Shown: piece by piece, positions 28,459 through 36,794 of the stretch
How positions within the stretch are numbered: the stretch's first letter is position 1
Layout of the letters: the number at the start of each line of letters is the position of its first letter
DNA from: Pigmentiphaga sp. NML080357
GTDB taxonomy: Bacteria > Pseudomonadota > Gammaproteobacteria > Burkholderiales > Burkholderiaceae_B
Direction of reading: 5' to 3'
Length of the DNA stretch: 64,000 nucleotides
Assembly: GCF_002188465.1 (NCBI RefSeq)
Contig: NZ_NINW01000038.1
Location: forward strand, 1 to 64,000
Notes under the pieces: generated by a model
Told to the model about the DNA's origin: nothing
Databases searched by the model: none
Seen by the model: only the letters and a program-made list of their open reading frames with translations
Made by a program: the position numbers and the translations under genes

Positions 28459-29394
28459 ATGAAATTGCAGCAGATACGGGCGTTCTGCGCCGTGGTGGAC
28501 CACGACATGAGCGTGTCGCGGGCGGCACGGGCGCTGCATACGACGCAGTCGGCGGTCAGCAAGCAGGTGGGGCAGCTGGAAGACAGCCTGGGCGCGGCGC
28601 TGCTGATCCGGTCCAAGAGCCGGATACTGGGATTGACCGACGTGGGACGCCAGGTGCTGCGCTGCATGCGCAGCATGCTGGCTTCTACCGAGGACATCGC
28701 CCATATCGTGGCGGATCACCGGCGCGAGGCGGGCGGACGGCTGGCGATCGCCACCACCCATACCCACGCGCGCTACGCCCTGCAGGACATCGTGCCGGGA
28801 TTCGCCAAGCGCCATCCGGGGGTGGGCCTGCACCTGGTGCAGGCCACGCCCTCGGAAATCGCCAATCTGGTCGCCACGGGCGAAGTGGACCTCGGCCTGT
28901 CGACCGCGCCGCAGATCCTGCCGCCCTCGCTCGCCACCATTCCCTGCTACGAACTCAAGCACGTCCTGATCGGCGAGCGCGGCCACCCGGTGTTCGCCGC
29001 CCAGGCGCTGACCCTGCCCGTCATCGCCCGCTATCCGCTCATCACGTATAGCGAGCAGCACGCCATCGGCCGTCGCGTCAACGAAGCCTTCGCCGCGACA
29101 GGCCTGGCCCCCAAGATCGCAATGCGCGGCACCGACGTGGAGATCATGAAAAGCTATGCCGCCACCGGCGTGGGCCTGGCCGTGATCCCGCTGATCGCCT
29201 ATTCCCGGTCGCGCGACCGCAAGCTCGATGCGCGGCCCGTGGACCACCTGTTCCCGACCAGCACGGTCTACGCCCTGGCGCGGCGAGGCGCCTACTGGCC
29301 GCGCCACCTGTACGAATTCGTCGGCAAGCTGGCCCCCGGGCTGACCCGGGCGGCGATCGAAGAGGCGCTCCTGAGCACCGAACCGCCCGCGTGA
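28459..29394 (+). CDS. LysR family regulator, CysB-like
   Basis: A 311-residue LysR regulator. The HTH is at 1-60 (VSRAARALHTTQSAVSKQVGQLE in the recognition region), and the effector domain contains IATTHTHARYALQDIVPGF, closely resembling the anion-binding segment of CysB/Cbl. CysB proteins sense O- or N-acetylserine and thiosulfate, but related copies next to catabolic operons answer to other ligands. ATG 28459 is preferred over an earlier in-frame ATG at 28426 because it matches the MKLQQIRAF opening of the subfamily. Divergent from the CoA-transferase cassette. Confidence 0.9.
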   Translation: MKLQQIRAFCAVVDHDMSVSRAARALHTTQSAVSKQVGQLEDSLGAALLIRSKSRILGLTDVGRQVLRCMRSMLASTEDIAHIVADHRREAGGRLAIATTHTHARYALQDIVPGFAKRHPGVGLHLVQATPSEIANLVATGEVDLGLSTAPQILPPSLATIPCYELKHVLIGERGHPVFAAQALTLPVIARYPLITYSEQHAIGRRVNEAFAATGLAPKIAMRGTDVEIMKSYAATGVGLAVIPLIAYSRSRDRKLDARPVDHLFPTSTVYALARRGAYWPRHLYEFVGKLAPGLTRAAIEEALLSTEPPA

Positions 29395-29469
29395 ACCCGG
29401 CCCGCGCATCGGCCGGCGCCCCTCCCCGGGCGGCCCCAAGACGGGCGTAAAAGCGCAAAAATGAAAATG

Positions 29470-29481
29470 GTTTTTGAAAAC
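29470..29481. promoter_or_regulatory. possible IclR operator
   Basis: GTTTT-TG-AAAAC, a short AT-rich inverted repeat in otherwise GC-rich DNA, about 85 bases upstream of the iclR-type gene. IclR proteins often bind similar palindromes near their own promoters; support is positional only. Confidence 0.3.
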
Positions 29482-29563
29482 GGTTGTCTTCGCGAACAGG
29501 CGCTCCTAGAGTGAGCTTCGACGGCGGACACTCCGGTCCGCCCCGCCGGATACCGCCAACACG

Positions 29564-30415
29564 ATGCGACGCCGCTCCAAGCCGCCCGCCAACGTCACCG
29601 CCCTCGAGCGAGGCTTCGCCGTGCTCGACTGCTTTGCCCGCGCCCGTGGCCCGCTGGGCAACGGCGAGGTTGCCGAAGCGACGGGCATACCCCGCCCCAC
29701 TGCCTATCGCCTGATTTCCACCCTGGTTGCGCTGGGGCAATTGCGCCCCTGCCCGGACTCGGACAAGTACGAACTCGCGGCCGGCGTGGTACGCCTGGCG
29801 CAGTCCTTCCTCGGGGCCATCGACGCCCGCCGGATGGTCCGGCCGCACCTGGTGGCCCTGGCCGAAGCCTGTGGCGCCTCGGCCTTCCTCGGACTGCGCG
29901 ACGGGATCGACATACTGGTGGTGGAGGCGGCGCGGGCGCGTTCGGCGGTTGCCTTCCTCGGCGCCGACGTCGGTACGCGCATGTCGCTGGCCAGTTCGGC
30001 GCTGGGCCGGGCGTGGCTGGCGGGCGTGGATCCCGTGACACGGGCCACGGTAAGCGCCGACACACTGCGCGCCGGCAGCGCCGTGCCCGGGTCGCGGCTG
30101 GAGGCCGCGCTGCGCAAGGCGCAACGGCTCGGCTATGCGGCCTCGCTGGGCGAGTGGCACACCCAGATCAACGCCGTCGCCACGCCGGTACAGGCCCCCA
30201 GCGGCGAAGTGTTTGCCATCAATTGCGGCGGCCCCTCGTTCCTCATCACGCCCGACAAGCTGCAGGACCTCGTCATTCCCCGGCTGCTGCGGGCGGCGGC
30301 CGACTTCGCCGCCGAAATCGGCGGCGTATCGGGCGCGGCCTTGACCTCGTCCACCGCGGCCGCGCCGCCCGCGGCGACCGCCGCCCCCCCACGCCGGCGA
30401 ACCGCGCCCGCCTGA
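29564..30415 (+). CDS. IclR family transcriptional regulator
   Basis: A 283-residue IclR regulator. The winged HTH lies at about 10-65 (ALERGFAVLDCFARARGPLGNGEVAEATGIPRPTAYRLI split across the helices), and the effector domain contains FLGADVGTRMSLASSALGRAWLA and the INAVATPV block. The C-terminal 25 residues are an Ala/Pro/Arg-rich tail of low complexity, unusual for the family. It is followed 40 bases later by a Bug gene and a TauD-like dioxygenase on the same strand, which it probably regulates. Confidence 0.9.
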   Translation: MRRRSKPPANVTALERGFAVLDCFARARGPLGNGEVAEATGIPRPTAYRLISTLVALGQLRPCPDSDKYELAAGVVRLAQSFLGAIDARRMVRPHLVALAEACGASAFLGLRDGIDILVVEAARARSAVAFLGADVGTRMSLASSALGRAWLAGVDPVTRATVSADTLRAGSAVPGSRLEAALRKAQRLGYAASLGEWHTQINAVATPVQAPSGEVFAINCGGPSFLITPDKLQDLVIPRLLRAAADFAAEIGGVSGAALTSSTAAAPPAATAAPPRRRTAPA

Positions 30416-30455
30416 GCGTTCCGCCGGCTCTTCACGATAAAGAAAGGAGACAACC

Positions 30456-31448
30456 ATGCCCGACTTCCTGCCCCATCCCCGGCGGCGCACGGCCCTCGCG
30501 GCCCTGCTCGCCGCCGCGGCCGGCCCGCGCCTGGCAGGCGCGCAGCCCGATCCGGCCTGGCCCAGCCGGCCGGTCAAGCTCATCGTGCCCTTCGCCCCGG
30601 GCGGCCCCACGGACACCATCGCCCGCATGCTGGCCGAAAAGATGCAGGCCGCCTGGCAGCAGCCGGTCGTGGTGGACTACAAGCCCGGCGGCGGCACCAT
30701 TACCGGCACCAACACGGTCGCCAAGGCGCCTCCGGACGGCTACACCCTGGGCATGGCCATCAGCGCGCTGATGATCAATCCGAGCATGCAGGCCTCGTTG
30801 CCCTACGACACGCGCAAGGACCTGGCTGCCGTCTCCCAGGTGGCACTGACGCACTTCGGCCTGTTCGCGCATCCCTCGCTGCCGGTCGACACCGTGCCCG
30901 AGCTCATCGCCTACGCCAAGCGCAACCCCGGCAAGCTCAGCTACGCCACGCCCGGGGTGGGGACGGGCACGCATCTGGCCGGCGAACTGCTCGCCCACAT
31001 GGCGGGCATCGAGTTGGTGCACGTGCCGTACAAGGGCAGCAGCCCCGCGCAGCAGGACGTGATCGGCGGCCGTGTGCCGCTCCTGTTCGACGTCATGTTC
31101 TCGGCCATGCCCTACGTCGAGGACAAGCGCCTCAAGCTGATCGCCCTGGCCAGCCCCAAGCGCGCCGCGAGCCAACCCGACGTGCCGCTGATCGCCGAGA
31201 CGGTGCCGGGGTTCTCGGCCATGAGCACCATAGGAATCATCGAACCGGCCGGCGTGCCCGCCGAACTGCGGCGGCGAGTGGGCGCCGACATCGCGCGCAT
31301 CGTCAAGGCGCCCGACCTGTCGGCGCGCATGGGGCAACTGGGCATGGAACCGGTGGGCTCCACGCCCGAGCAATACGCCGCGCTGATCGACGCGGAAATC
31401 GACAAATGGGCCAAGGTGGTCAAGACCGCCGGCATCAAGATCGAGTGA
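30456..31448 (+). CDS. Bug family periplasmic solute-binding protein
   Basis: A 330-residue Bug receptor with signal peptide (PRRRTALAALLAAAAG, cleavage near LAGAQP). The Arg cluster resembles a twin-arginine motif but lacks the full consensus. LIVPFAPGGPTDTIARML, VVDYKPGGGTITGTN and LSYATPGVGTGTHLAGELL are the family blocks. It lies between the IclR gene and a TfdA-like dioxygenase, so the ligand is probably a compound that the dioxygenase oxidises after uptake. Confidence 0.92.
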   Translation: MPDFLPHPRRRTALAALLAAAAGPRLAGAQPDPAWPSRPVKLIVPFAPGGPTDTIARMLAEKMQAAWQQPVVVDYKPGGGTITGTNTVAKAPPDGYTLGMAISALMINPSMQASLPYDTRKDLAAVSQVALTHFGLFAHPSLPVDTVPELIAYAKRNPGKLSYATPGVGTGTHLAGELLAHMAGIELVHVPYKGSSPAQQDVIGGRVPLLFDVMFSAMPYVEDKRLKLIALASPKRAASQPDVPLIAETVPGFSAMSTIGIIEPAGVPAELRRRVGADIARIVKAPDLSARMGQLGMEPVGSTPEQYAALIDAEIDKWAKVVKTAGIKIE

Positions 31449-31470
31449 CTTTCAAGGAGCGACTCTCATC

Positions 31471-32349
31471 ATGGCACTCTCGCTTACCCCCCTGACGCCA
31501 GGCTTCGTCGCCGAGGCATCCGGCCTGGACATCAGCCGCCCGCTGGACGAGGTCTCGGTCCGCGCCATCGAAAAGGCGATGGACGACTATGCCGTGCTGG
31601 TATTCCGCGACCAGCCCCTGGACCAGGACCAGCAGATCCGCTTCGCGAAGTATTTCGGCCCGCTCGATCTTGGCCTGCGCAAGGTCAAGGGCGGCGCCCA
31701 CCGGTTCGACTACGCGGAGCTGGCCGACATTTCCAACGTCACGGCCGACGGCGCCGTCGCTGGCCGCGAACATGCGAAGATCGTCGGCAACATCGCGAAC
31801 CAGCTCTGGCACAGCGACAGCTCGTTCCAGCGGCCCCGCGCGAAATATTCGATGCTGTCCGCGGTAGTAGTGCCCGGCCACGGCGGCGAAACCGAGTTCG
31901 CCGACCTGCGCGCCGCCTACGACCACCTGCCCGCGGACATGAAAGCGACCATCCGCGACCTGAAGGCCGTGCACTACGCGCTGCATTCGCGCTTCCTGCT
32001 CGGCGATACCGACTACACCGAGGCCCAGCGCCAGGCCATTCCCGCAGTGCAATGGCCGCTGGTGCAGACCGACCCGCGTTCGGGGCGCAAGATCCTGTTC
32101 GTCGGCATCCATGCCTGCGAGGTGGTCGGCATGACGGTGGCCGAAGGCCGCATGCTGCTGCTCGACCTGCTCGAGCACGCCACCCAACGCGAGTTCGTCT
32201 ACCGCCACCACTGGCGCGTGGGAGACCTGGTCATGTGGGACAACACCGCCACGCTGCACCGCGGGCGGCGCTTCGACTTCGGCCAGCGGCGCGAGCTGCG
32301 GCGCGCCACGACGGAAGAGGTGCAGACCTCCATCGAAGCCGCGGCCTAG
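31471..32349 (+). CDS. TauD/TfdA family Fe(II)/2-oxoglutarate dioxygenase
   Basis: A 292-residue dioxygenase close in pattern to TfdA. The facial triad is His114-x-Asp116 (WHSDSSF) with His263 (TLHRG), and the 2-oxoglutarate Arg lies in RELRRAT (about 274-278). WRVGDLVMWDNTAT is the conserved block before the distal His. TfdA-type enzymes cleave aryloxy- or alkoxyacetate-type ethers, but related copies use other acids. AAGGAG precedes the start, 22 bases after the Bug stop. Its stop overlaps the convergent glycosyltransferase stop by four bases. Confidence 0.9.
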   Translation: MALSLTPLTPGFVAEASGLDISRPLDEVSVRAIEKAMDDYAVLVFRDQPLDQDQQIRFAKYFGPLDLGLRKVKGGAHRFDYAELADISNVTADGAVAGREHAKIVGNIANQLWHSDSSFQRPRAKYSMLSAVVVPGHGGETEFADLRAAYDHLPADMKATIRDLKAVHYALHSRFLLGDTDYTEAQRQAIPAVQWPLVQTDPRSGRKILFVGIHACEVVGMTVAEGRMLLLDLLEHATQREFVYRHHWRVGDLVMWDNTATLHRGRRFDFGQRRELRRATTEEVQTSIEAAA

Positions 32350-33533
32350 GGCCTGTGGGCGGCCCGGGCCTCCGGTTGCCAGAGCGCATCCTGCGCGCCC
32401 GTTTGCGCGGGAATGCCATGGGCGCGCAGGATCTCGGCCAGGATGTGGGGAATCTCGAAAACGGCCTGGTTGTCGATGCTCGCCACGTTTGCGCGGAAGG
32501 TGGCCAGCGAGCGGATCATCTCGGCCGCCGCCGGGCGGATCGAGCGGAAACTGTCCAGCACCATGCCCGCCCCCGCCTCGCGCACCCACTGCGCGTTGTA
32601 GCGCTCCTGCGGCATGGTGGCCCGGTTGCTGACCACGATGACGGGCAACCCCCGGCGTACCGCTTCGCTGATGCTCCCGGGCCCCGGCTTGCCGATGAAA
32701 AAGTCGCCCAGCGTCATGAAGTACGGGATTTCCGAGGTGAAATCCTGCACCAGCCGCGGGGCGCGGGCTGGCTGCGCGCGCAGCCGCTCGGCCAGCGCCC
32801 GGTTGCGCCCGCACAGCAGGATGAGCTGCGTGTCGGCCAGTTCCTGGGCGATGCGCAGCATGGCCCTGGACCCTTCCCCGCCGAACATCACCACGCCGGT
32901 GGGCTGTGCCGGATCGAGTCCGTGCCGGCGCCGCTCCTGCGCCCGGTCAGCCACGGCCTGCCTGTAGAAGTCCGGCCGGATGACCATGCCCGACGTGGCA
33001 TGGATCTGGCGCTCGGCATACCCCATCGCGCGTGCCTGCTCGACTGCCTTCGGCGTGCCGCATATCACGTGCTGCTGCAGGCCGCGCTCCATCCAGAACC
33101 GCGGCGGATAGTCGGCGAGGTCGGTCAGGATGGTCACATAGGGCGCGCCCGGCCGCGCCTCGGCCAGGCTTTCATACATCACGCGGTTGAAGTTCGGCAC
33201 CATCGACACGACGGCATCCGGAAGGGTCTCGCTCCAGTGCCTGCGCAGCTTGCGCGCCATCAGCCGGTGCCCGAGGCGGATGCCGCCTTGCAGCAATCTC
33301 AGCTCGTGCCGCATGGCGAGCGTCCAGCCGCGTGCCAGGCGCTTGTTGTAGATGTCTTCGGGGCGCATGCCGACCACTTTGCGGAAAATATCGCGCGAAT
33401 CGAGGACTTCGAAGAGATTGACCAGCCGTACGGTCCATGGCCAGCCCAATTCGCCGATGGCGGCTTCGATCGCCAGCGCGGAAGCGCGATGGCCGCCTCC
33501 GGCATTGAAGTAAACGAGATCTATGGTGGTCAT
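32346..33533 (-). CDS. MGDG synthase-like glycosyltransferase (GT28)
   Basis: A 395-residue glycosyltransferase of the monogalactosyldiacylglycerol-synthase/MurG superfamily, adding a hexose from a nucleotide sugar to a lipid acceptor at the membrane surface. VYFNAGGGHRASALAIEAA (7-25) is the acceptor-domain signature, MFGGEGSRAM lies in the hinge, and FFIGKPGPGSISEA with GLPVIVV is the donor-binding block. The start at 33533 is set by the conserved N-terminus; the frame further upstream is unsupported. Bacterial relatives make glycolipids that replace phospholipids under phosphate limitation. No lipid genes are adjacent. Confidence 0.85.
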   Translation of the reverse strand: MTTIDLVYFNAGGGHRASALAIEAAIGELGWPWTVRLVNLFEVLDSRDIFRKVVGMRPEDIYNKRLARGWTLAMRHELRLLQGGIRLGHRLMARKLRRHWSETLPDAVVSMVPNFNRVMYESLAEARPGAPYVTILTDLADYPPRFWMERGLQQHVICGTPKAVEQARAMGYAERQIHATSGMVIRPDFYRQAVADRAQERRRHGLDPAQPTGVVMFGGEGSRAMLRIAQELADTQLILLCGRNRALAERLRAQPARAPRLVQDFTSEIPYFMTLGDFFIGKPGPGSISEAVRRGLPVIVVSNRATMPQERYNAQWVREAGAGMVLDSFRSIRPAAAEMIRSLATFRANVASIDNQAVFEIPHILAEILRAHGIPAQTGAQDALWQPEARAAHRP

Positions 33534-33643
33534 CGTCGCGTCGTGTAGCCAGTTCGCCGAGAGACAAAACAGTGACGAGAATGCGGCAATAGTGTGAACG
33601 GACCATGACAACCCCTATCCGCCGCGGTCCGGCGCACCGCGGG

Positions 33644-33672
33644 GCCCGCCGGCCGGCGCGCGGCCGGCGGGC
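33644..33672. other. perfect 11-bp GC inverted repeat upstream of the tRNA
   Basis: GCCCGCCGGCC (33644-33654) and GGCCGGCGGGC (33662-33672) pair perfectly around a 7-base loop. It lies between the glycosyltransferase start and the tRNA promoter and overlaps no gene. There is no T-run, so simple intrinsic termination is doubtful. Confidence 0.6.
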
Positions 33673-33677
33673 GATGC

Positions 33678-33683
33678 TAGAAT
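33678..33683 (+). promoter_or_regulatory. possible extended -10 of the tRNA-Arg promoter
   Basis: TGCTAGAAT is an extended -10-like element followed by a G-rich discriminator, about 40 bases before the mature tRNA 5' end. No clear -35 hexamer is seen because the preceding bases form the GC hairpin. Confidence 0.35.
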
Positions 33684-33722
33684 GCGGGGTTTGCCGGACC
33701 TGCATCGCGGATCCCGGCAAGG

Positions 33723-33797
33723 CTCGCCATAGTTCAATGGATAGAACAGGGTCCTCCTAAGACTCAGATGCAGGTTCGATTCCTGCTGGCGAGGCCA
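33723..33797 (+). tRNA. tRNA-Arg (anticodon CCT)
   Basis: A full cloverleaf can be drawn. Acceptor CTCGCCA (33723-33729) pairs with TGGCGAG (33787-33793), D-stem GTTC/GAAC, and anticodon stem GGGTC/GACTC around CTCCTAA with anticodon CCT at 33756-33758. The T-stem is GCAGG/CCTGC around TTCGATT, the discriminator is G, and CCA is encoded at 33795-33797. The 1-72 pair is C-G, which is unusual but makes a seven-pair acceptor. It reads AGG codons, rare in GC-rich genomes. No attachment-site-like duplication or integrase is nearby. Confidence 0.92.
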
Positions 33798-33853
33798 CCA
33801 TCGAGCATGCCGCAGCGCCGGTCCCGGCGCCCTATACCGCAGCGGAGGCGACC

Positions 33854-35272
33854 ATGGACCTGTTCCGAGTCAAGAGCATCGACAGCATGATGGAACAGCG
33901 CCAGGCGGCCGGCCTGCGCAAGAGCCTTTCCACCTTCGACCTCGTCATGCTGGGCGTGGGCGCCGTCGTGGGATCGGGCATCTTCATCCTTACCGGCACG
34001 GGCAGCCTCATCGCCGGCCCCGCCCTGTCGCTCTCCTTCGTCCTCGCCGCCGTCGCGTGCTTCTTCTCGGCCCTGTCGTATGCCGAGTTCTCGTCCTCGC
34101 TCCCTGTCTCGGGCTCCGTCTACACCTACGTCTATGCCACCCTGGGCGAACTGCCCGCCTGGCTCATAGGCTGGATACTGATACTCGAGTTCGGCCTGGC
34201 CGCCTCCGCCGTGGCGGCCGGCTGGTCAGGCTACCTCCAGTCGCTGGTCGTGAGCCTGGGCATACAGTTGCCCGAGGCGCTGCGCGCCGCGCCGGGCGCG
34301 ATGCCTGACCGCGCCACGCTGTTCAACCTGCCGGCCTTCCTGGTCATCGCCGCCGTCACCGCCCTGCTCTCGGTCGGCATACGCGAGTCCAAGCGCGTCA
34401 ACAACATCATGGTCGTGATCAAGATCCTGGTGGTCGTCCTGTTCATCGCCGCCGGGGCGATGCACGTGCGCACCGAGAACTGGACGCCCTTCATGCCCTA
34501 CGGGATGAGCGGCGTCTATGCCGGCGCAGCCCTGATGTTCTATGCCTTCATCGGCTTCGACGCCGTGGCCTCGTCGGCCGAGGAAGTCAGGAACCCGCAG
34601 CGCTCGCTGCCGCTCGGCATCCTCGGCTCGCTGCTGATCTGCACCGTGCTGTACGTGCTGGTGACGCTGGTCATGACCGGCATCGTGCCCTACGGGGACT
34701 TCGCGGCCAACTCAGACCATCCGGTTTCGCTGGCGCTGCAACGCACCGGCCAGATGGGCCTGGCCGGCGTCATCGACCTGGGGGCCATCCTGGGCATGAC
34801 GACCGTCATCCTGGTCATGAGCTACGGCCTGACCCGCATCCTCTACGCCATGGCGCGAGACGGCCTGCTGCCTCGCAAGCTGGCCGCCCTGCATCCGCGC
34901 TATGCGACGCCCTTTTCCCTAACCTGGTCGGTGGGTCTCATCTTCGCGCTGATCGCCGGCCTCGTGCCGCTGGCCGTGCTGGCCGAGCTCATCAACATCG
35001 GCACCCTCACCGCATTCTCGCTGATCTCGCTGGCGGTCATCGTGCTGCGCAGGACCCACCCAGACCTGCCGCGCGGCTTCCGCTGCCCCGGCGTGCCCTA
35101 TGTCCCGCTCGCCGCCGTCGCCTGCTGCGTCTTCCTCATCGCGCATCTGGGCAGCTTCACCTGGCTGGCCTTTTGCCTGTGGATCCTCGCGGGTCTGGCG
35201 GTGTATTTCCTCTACTCGCGCCGCAAGGCCGTTCTGGGCGCGTCCGTGGCTGCTACAGAGTCTGGGCGCTGA
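33854..35272 (+). CDS. amino acid permease (APC superfamily, cationic amino acid transporter-like)
   Basis: A 472-residue inner-membrane transporter with about 12-14 hydrophobic segments. LGVGAVVGSGIFILTG (34-49) is the APC TM1 signature with its unwound Gly motif, and FIGFDAVASSAEEVRNPQRSLP (split 231-252) is the TM6 region typical of the CAT subfamily, which moves cationic or other amino acids. GGAGG precedes the ATG. It stands 56 bases after the tRNA-Arg gene and is followed by a 207-base gap, so it is probably monocistronic. Confidence 0.9.
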   Translation: MDLFRVKSIDSMMEQRQAAGLRKSLSTFDLVMLGVGAVVGSGIFILTGTGSLIAGPALSLSFVLAAVACFFSALSYAEFSSSLPVSGSVYTYVYATLGELPAWLIGWILILEFGLAASAVAAGWSGYLQSLVVSLGIQLPEALRAAPGAMPDRATLFNLPAFLVIAAVTALLSVGIRESKRVNNIMVVIKILVVVLFIAAGAMHVRTENWTPFMPYGMSGVYAGAALMFYAFIGFDAVASSAEEVRNPQRSLPLGILGSLLICTVLYVLVTLVMTGIVPYGDFAANSDHPVSLALQRTGQMGLAGVIDLGAILGMTTVILVMSYGLTRILYAMARDGLLPRKLAALHPRYATPFSLTWSVGLIFALIAGLVPLAVLAELINIGTLTAFSLISLAVIVLRRTHPDLPRGFRCPGVPYVPLAAVACCVFLIAHLGSFTWLAFCLWILAGLAVYFLYSRRKAVLGASVAATESGR

Positions 35273-35479
35273 TCCGCGACGCGAGTCGCGCCCAGACGGG
35301 GCATACGTTCGGACACAGGCAAGTCCACGCCACCGGCGAGCGCGCAAGGCCAGCGTTGCGCTCAAATCGACAAAACCCTCTTCTGTTCGTGCAACCCGGA
35401 CCGCCATTCGCGCCGCTAGCATCTTGCACAGTCCGACGCCCAGAGCGGCAACGCCTATAACGATACGAGGAGACAGCCG

Positions 35480-36739
35480 ATGCCACGGTCCAGTCATCGA
35501 AGGCAGATCTTGGGATTAATGGCCGGCCTCGGCATTGCGCCCTTCGCCCGGGGGCAGCCCACGCGTCGGCCCTTGAAGATCGGCATGGGCATGGGACTGA
35601 CAGGCAGCGTGGCCGCCAACGGCAAGGCCGCCCTTCTGGCCATGCAGATATGGGCCGAGGACGTCAACGCGCGCGGCGGGTTGCTGAACCGGCAGGTCAA
35701 ACTGGTCTACTACGATGACCAATCCAACGGATCGTTGGTGCCAGGCATCTATACCAAGCTGCTCGACGTCGACAAGGTCGACCTCATCGTATCGGGGTAC
35801 GGCACGAATTTCATCGCGCCCGCGCTGCCGGTGGCGATGCGCAGGCGCATGGTCCTGATGTCGCTGTTCGGCACCAACTCGAATGCCCAGTTCAAGTACG
35901 ACCGGTACTTCGAGATCAAGCCCAATGGGGCAGATCCCGCGGTGGACCTGACCGCCGGATTCTTCGATGTAGTGGCAAGCGCCAAGCCGCGACCCACGTC
36001 CATCGCGCTGGTGGGCGTGGATAACGAGTACGGAGCGATGGTGCTGCAAGGCGCCCGGGCCAACGCGAGGAAACACGGATTCAAGGTTGTCTACGACAAG
36101 ACCTATCCTCCCAACACGACTAATTTCTCGCCCATGCTCGGGTCGGTCGCCGCGACCGCGCCGGACGCCGTGTTCGTCGCGTCATTCCCTCCCGATACCG
36201 TTGGCATAGTGCGGGCAGCCCATGAGGTCAACCTGCGCACCACCGTATTCGGCGGCGGCATGGTCGGACTGCAATATGCCGCCGTCAAACAGCAGCTCGG
36301 CAATCTGATGAATGGCCTCGTCTCTCCGGAAATGTACGTTCCGGAGCCGACACTGTCCTTCAAGGGAATAGAAGCTTTTCTGTCGAAATACCAACCCAGG
36401 GCGGAGAAACTGGGCGTGGATCCCCTGGGATATTACGTGCCGCCCTTCGCCTACGCCATGATGGAGATCCTTGGTCAGGCCGTAGAGAAGACCGGCGGTA
36501 CGGATCAAAAGATGCTGGCGGACTACATCCATGCGACCCGGTTCGACACGGTTGTCGGCTCGGTGAAGTTCGGCGCCAACGGCGAGTGGGAAAAGGGTCG
36601 TACGTTATGGTCCCAGTACCACAGCGTCCAAGGCAACAGCATCGACCAATTCAAGCGTGCGGGCCGCGTCCATATCCTGGCTCCCGCTGAATTCAAATCC
36701 GGCGATCTCCGCTATCCGTATCCGCCCTCGGTCAGCTGA
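35480..36739 (+). CDS. branched-chain amino acid-type ABC transporter substrate-binding protein (LivK family)
   Basis: A 419-residue periplasmic binding protein (Peripla_BP_6 fold). The signal peptide is short (RRQILGLMAGLGIAPFARG), then LKIGMGMGLTGSVAANGKAAL carries the ligand-loop residues, with DVNARGGLLNRQVKLVYYDD after it. Family members bind branched-chain amino acids, amides, urea or aromatic acids. GAGGA lies before ATG 35480. It is the first gene of a complete five-gene Liv operon; with no enzyme gene attached, the ligand cannot be narrowed. Confidence 0.92.
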   Translation: MPRSSHRRQILGLMAGLGIAPFARGQPTRRPLKIGMGMGLTGSVAANGKAALLAMQIWAEDVNARGGLLNRQVKLVYYDDQSNGSLVPGIYTKLLDVDKVDLIVSGYGTNFIAPALPVAMRRRMVLMSLFGTNSNAQFKYDRYFEIKPNGADPAVDLTAGFFDVVASAKPRPTSIALVGVDNEYGAMVLQGARANARKHGFKVVYDKTYPPNTTNFSPMLGSVAATAPDAVFVASFPPDTVGIVRAAHEVNLRTTVFGGGMVGLQYAAVKQQLGNLMNGLVSPEMYVPEPTLSFKGIEAFLSKYQPRAEKLGVDPLGYYVPPFAYAMMEILGQAVEKTGGTDQKMLADYIHATRFDTVVGSVKFGANGEWEKGRTLWSQYHSVQGNSIDQFKRAGRVHILAPAEFKSGDLRYPYPPSVS

Positions 36740-36794
36740 CCCTCGCGCGCTTGCGCGATGAAAAACGTCTTTCCCACAATGGCATGGACTTTCC

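Noticed and set aside
33723-33797. tRNA-Arg as integration site of a genomic island
   Set aside because: No integrase, no repeated tRNA 3' end and no change in gene style are visible around it.
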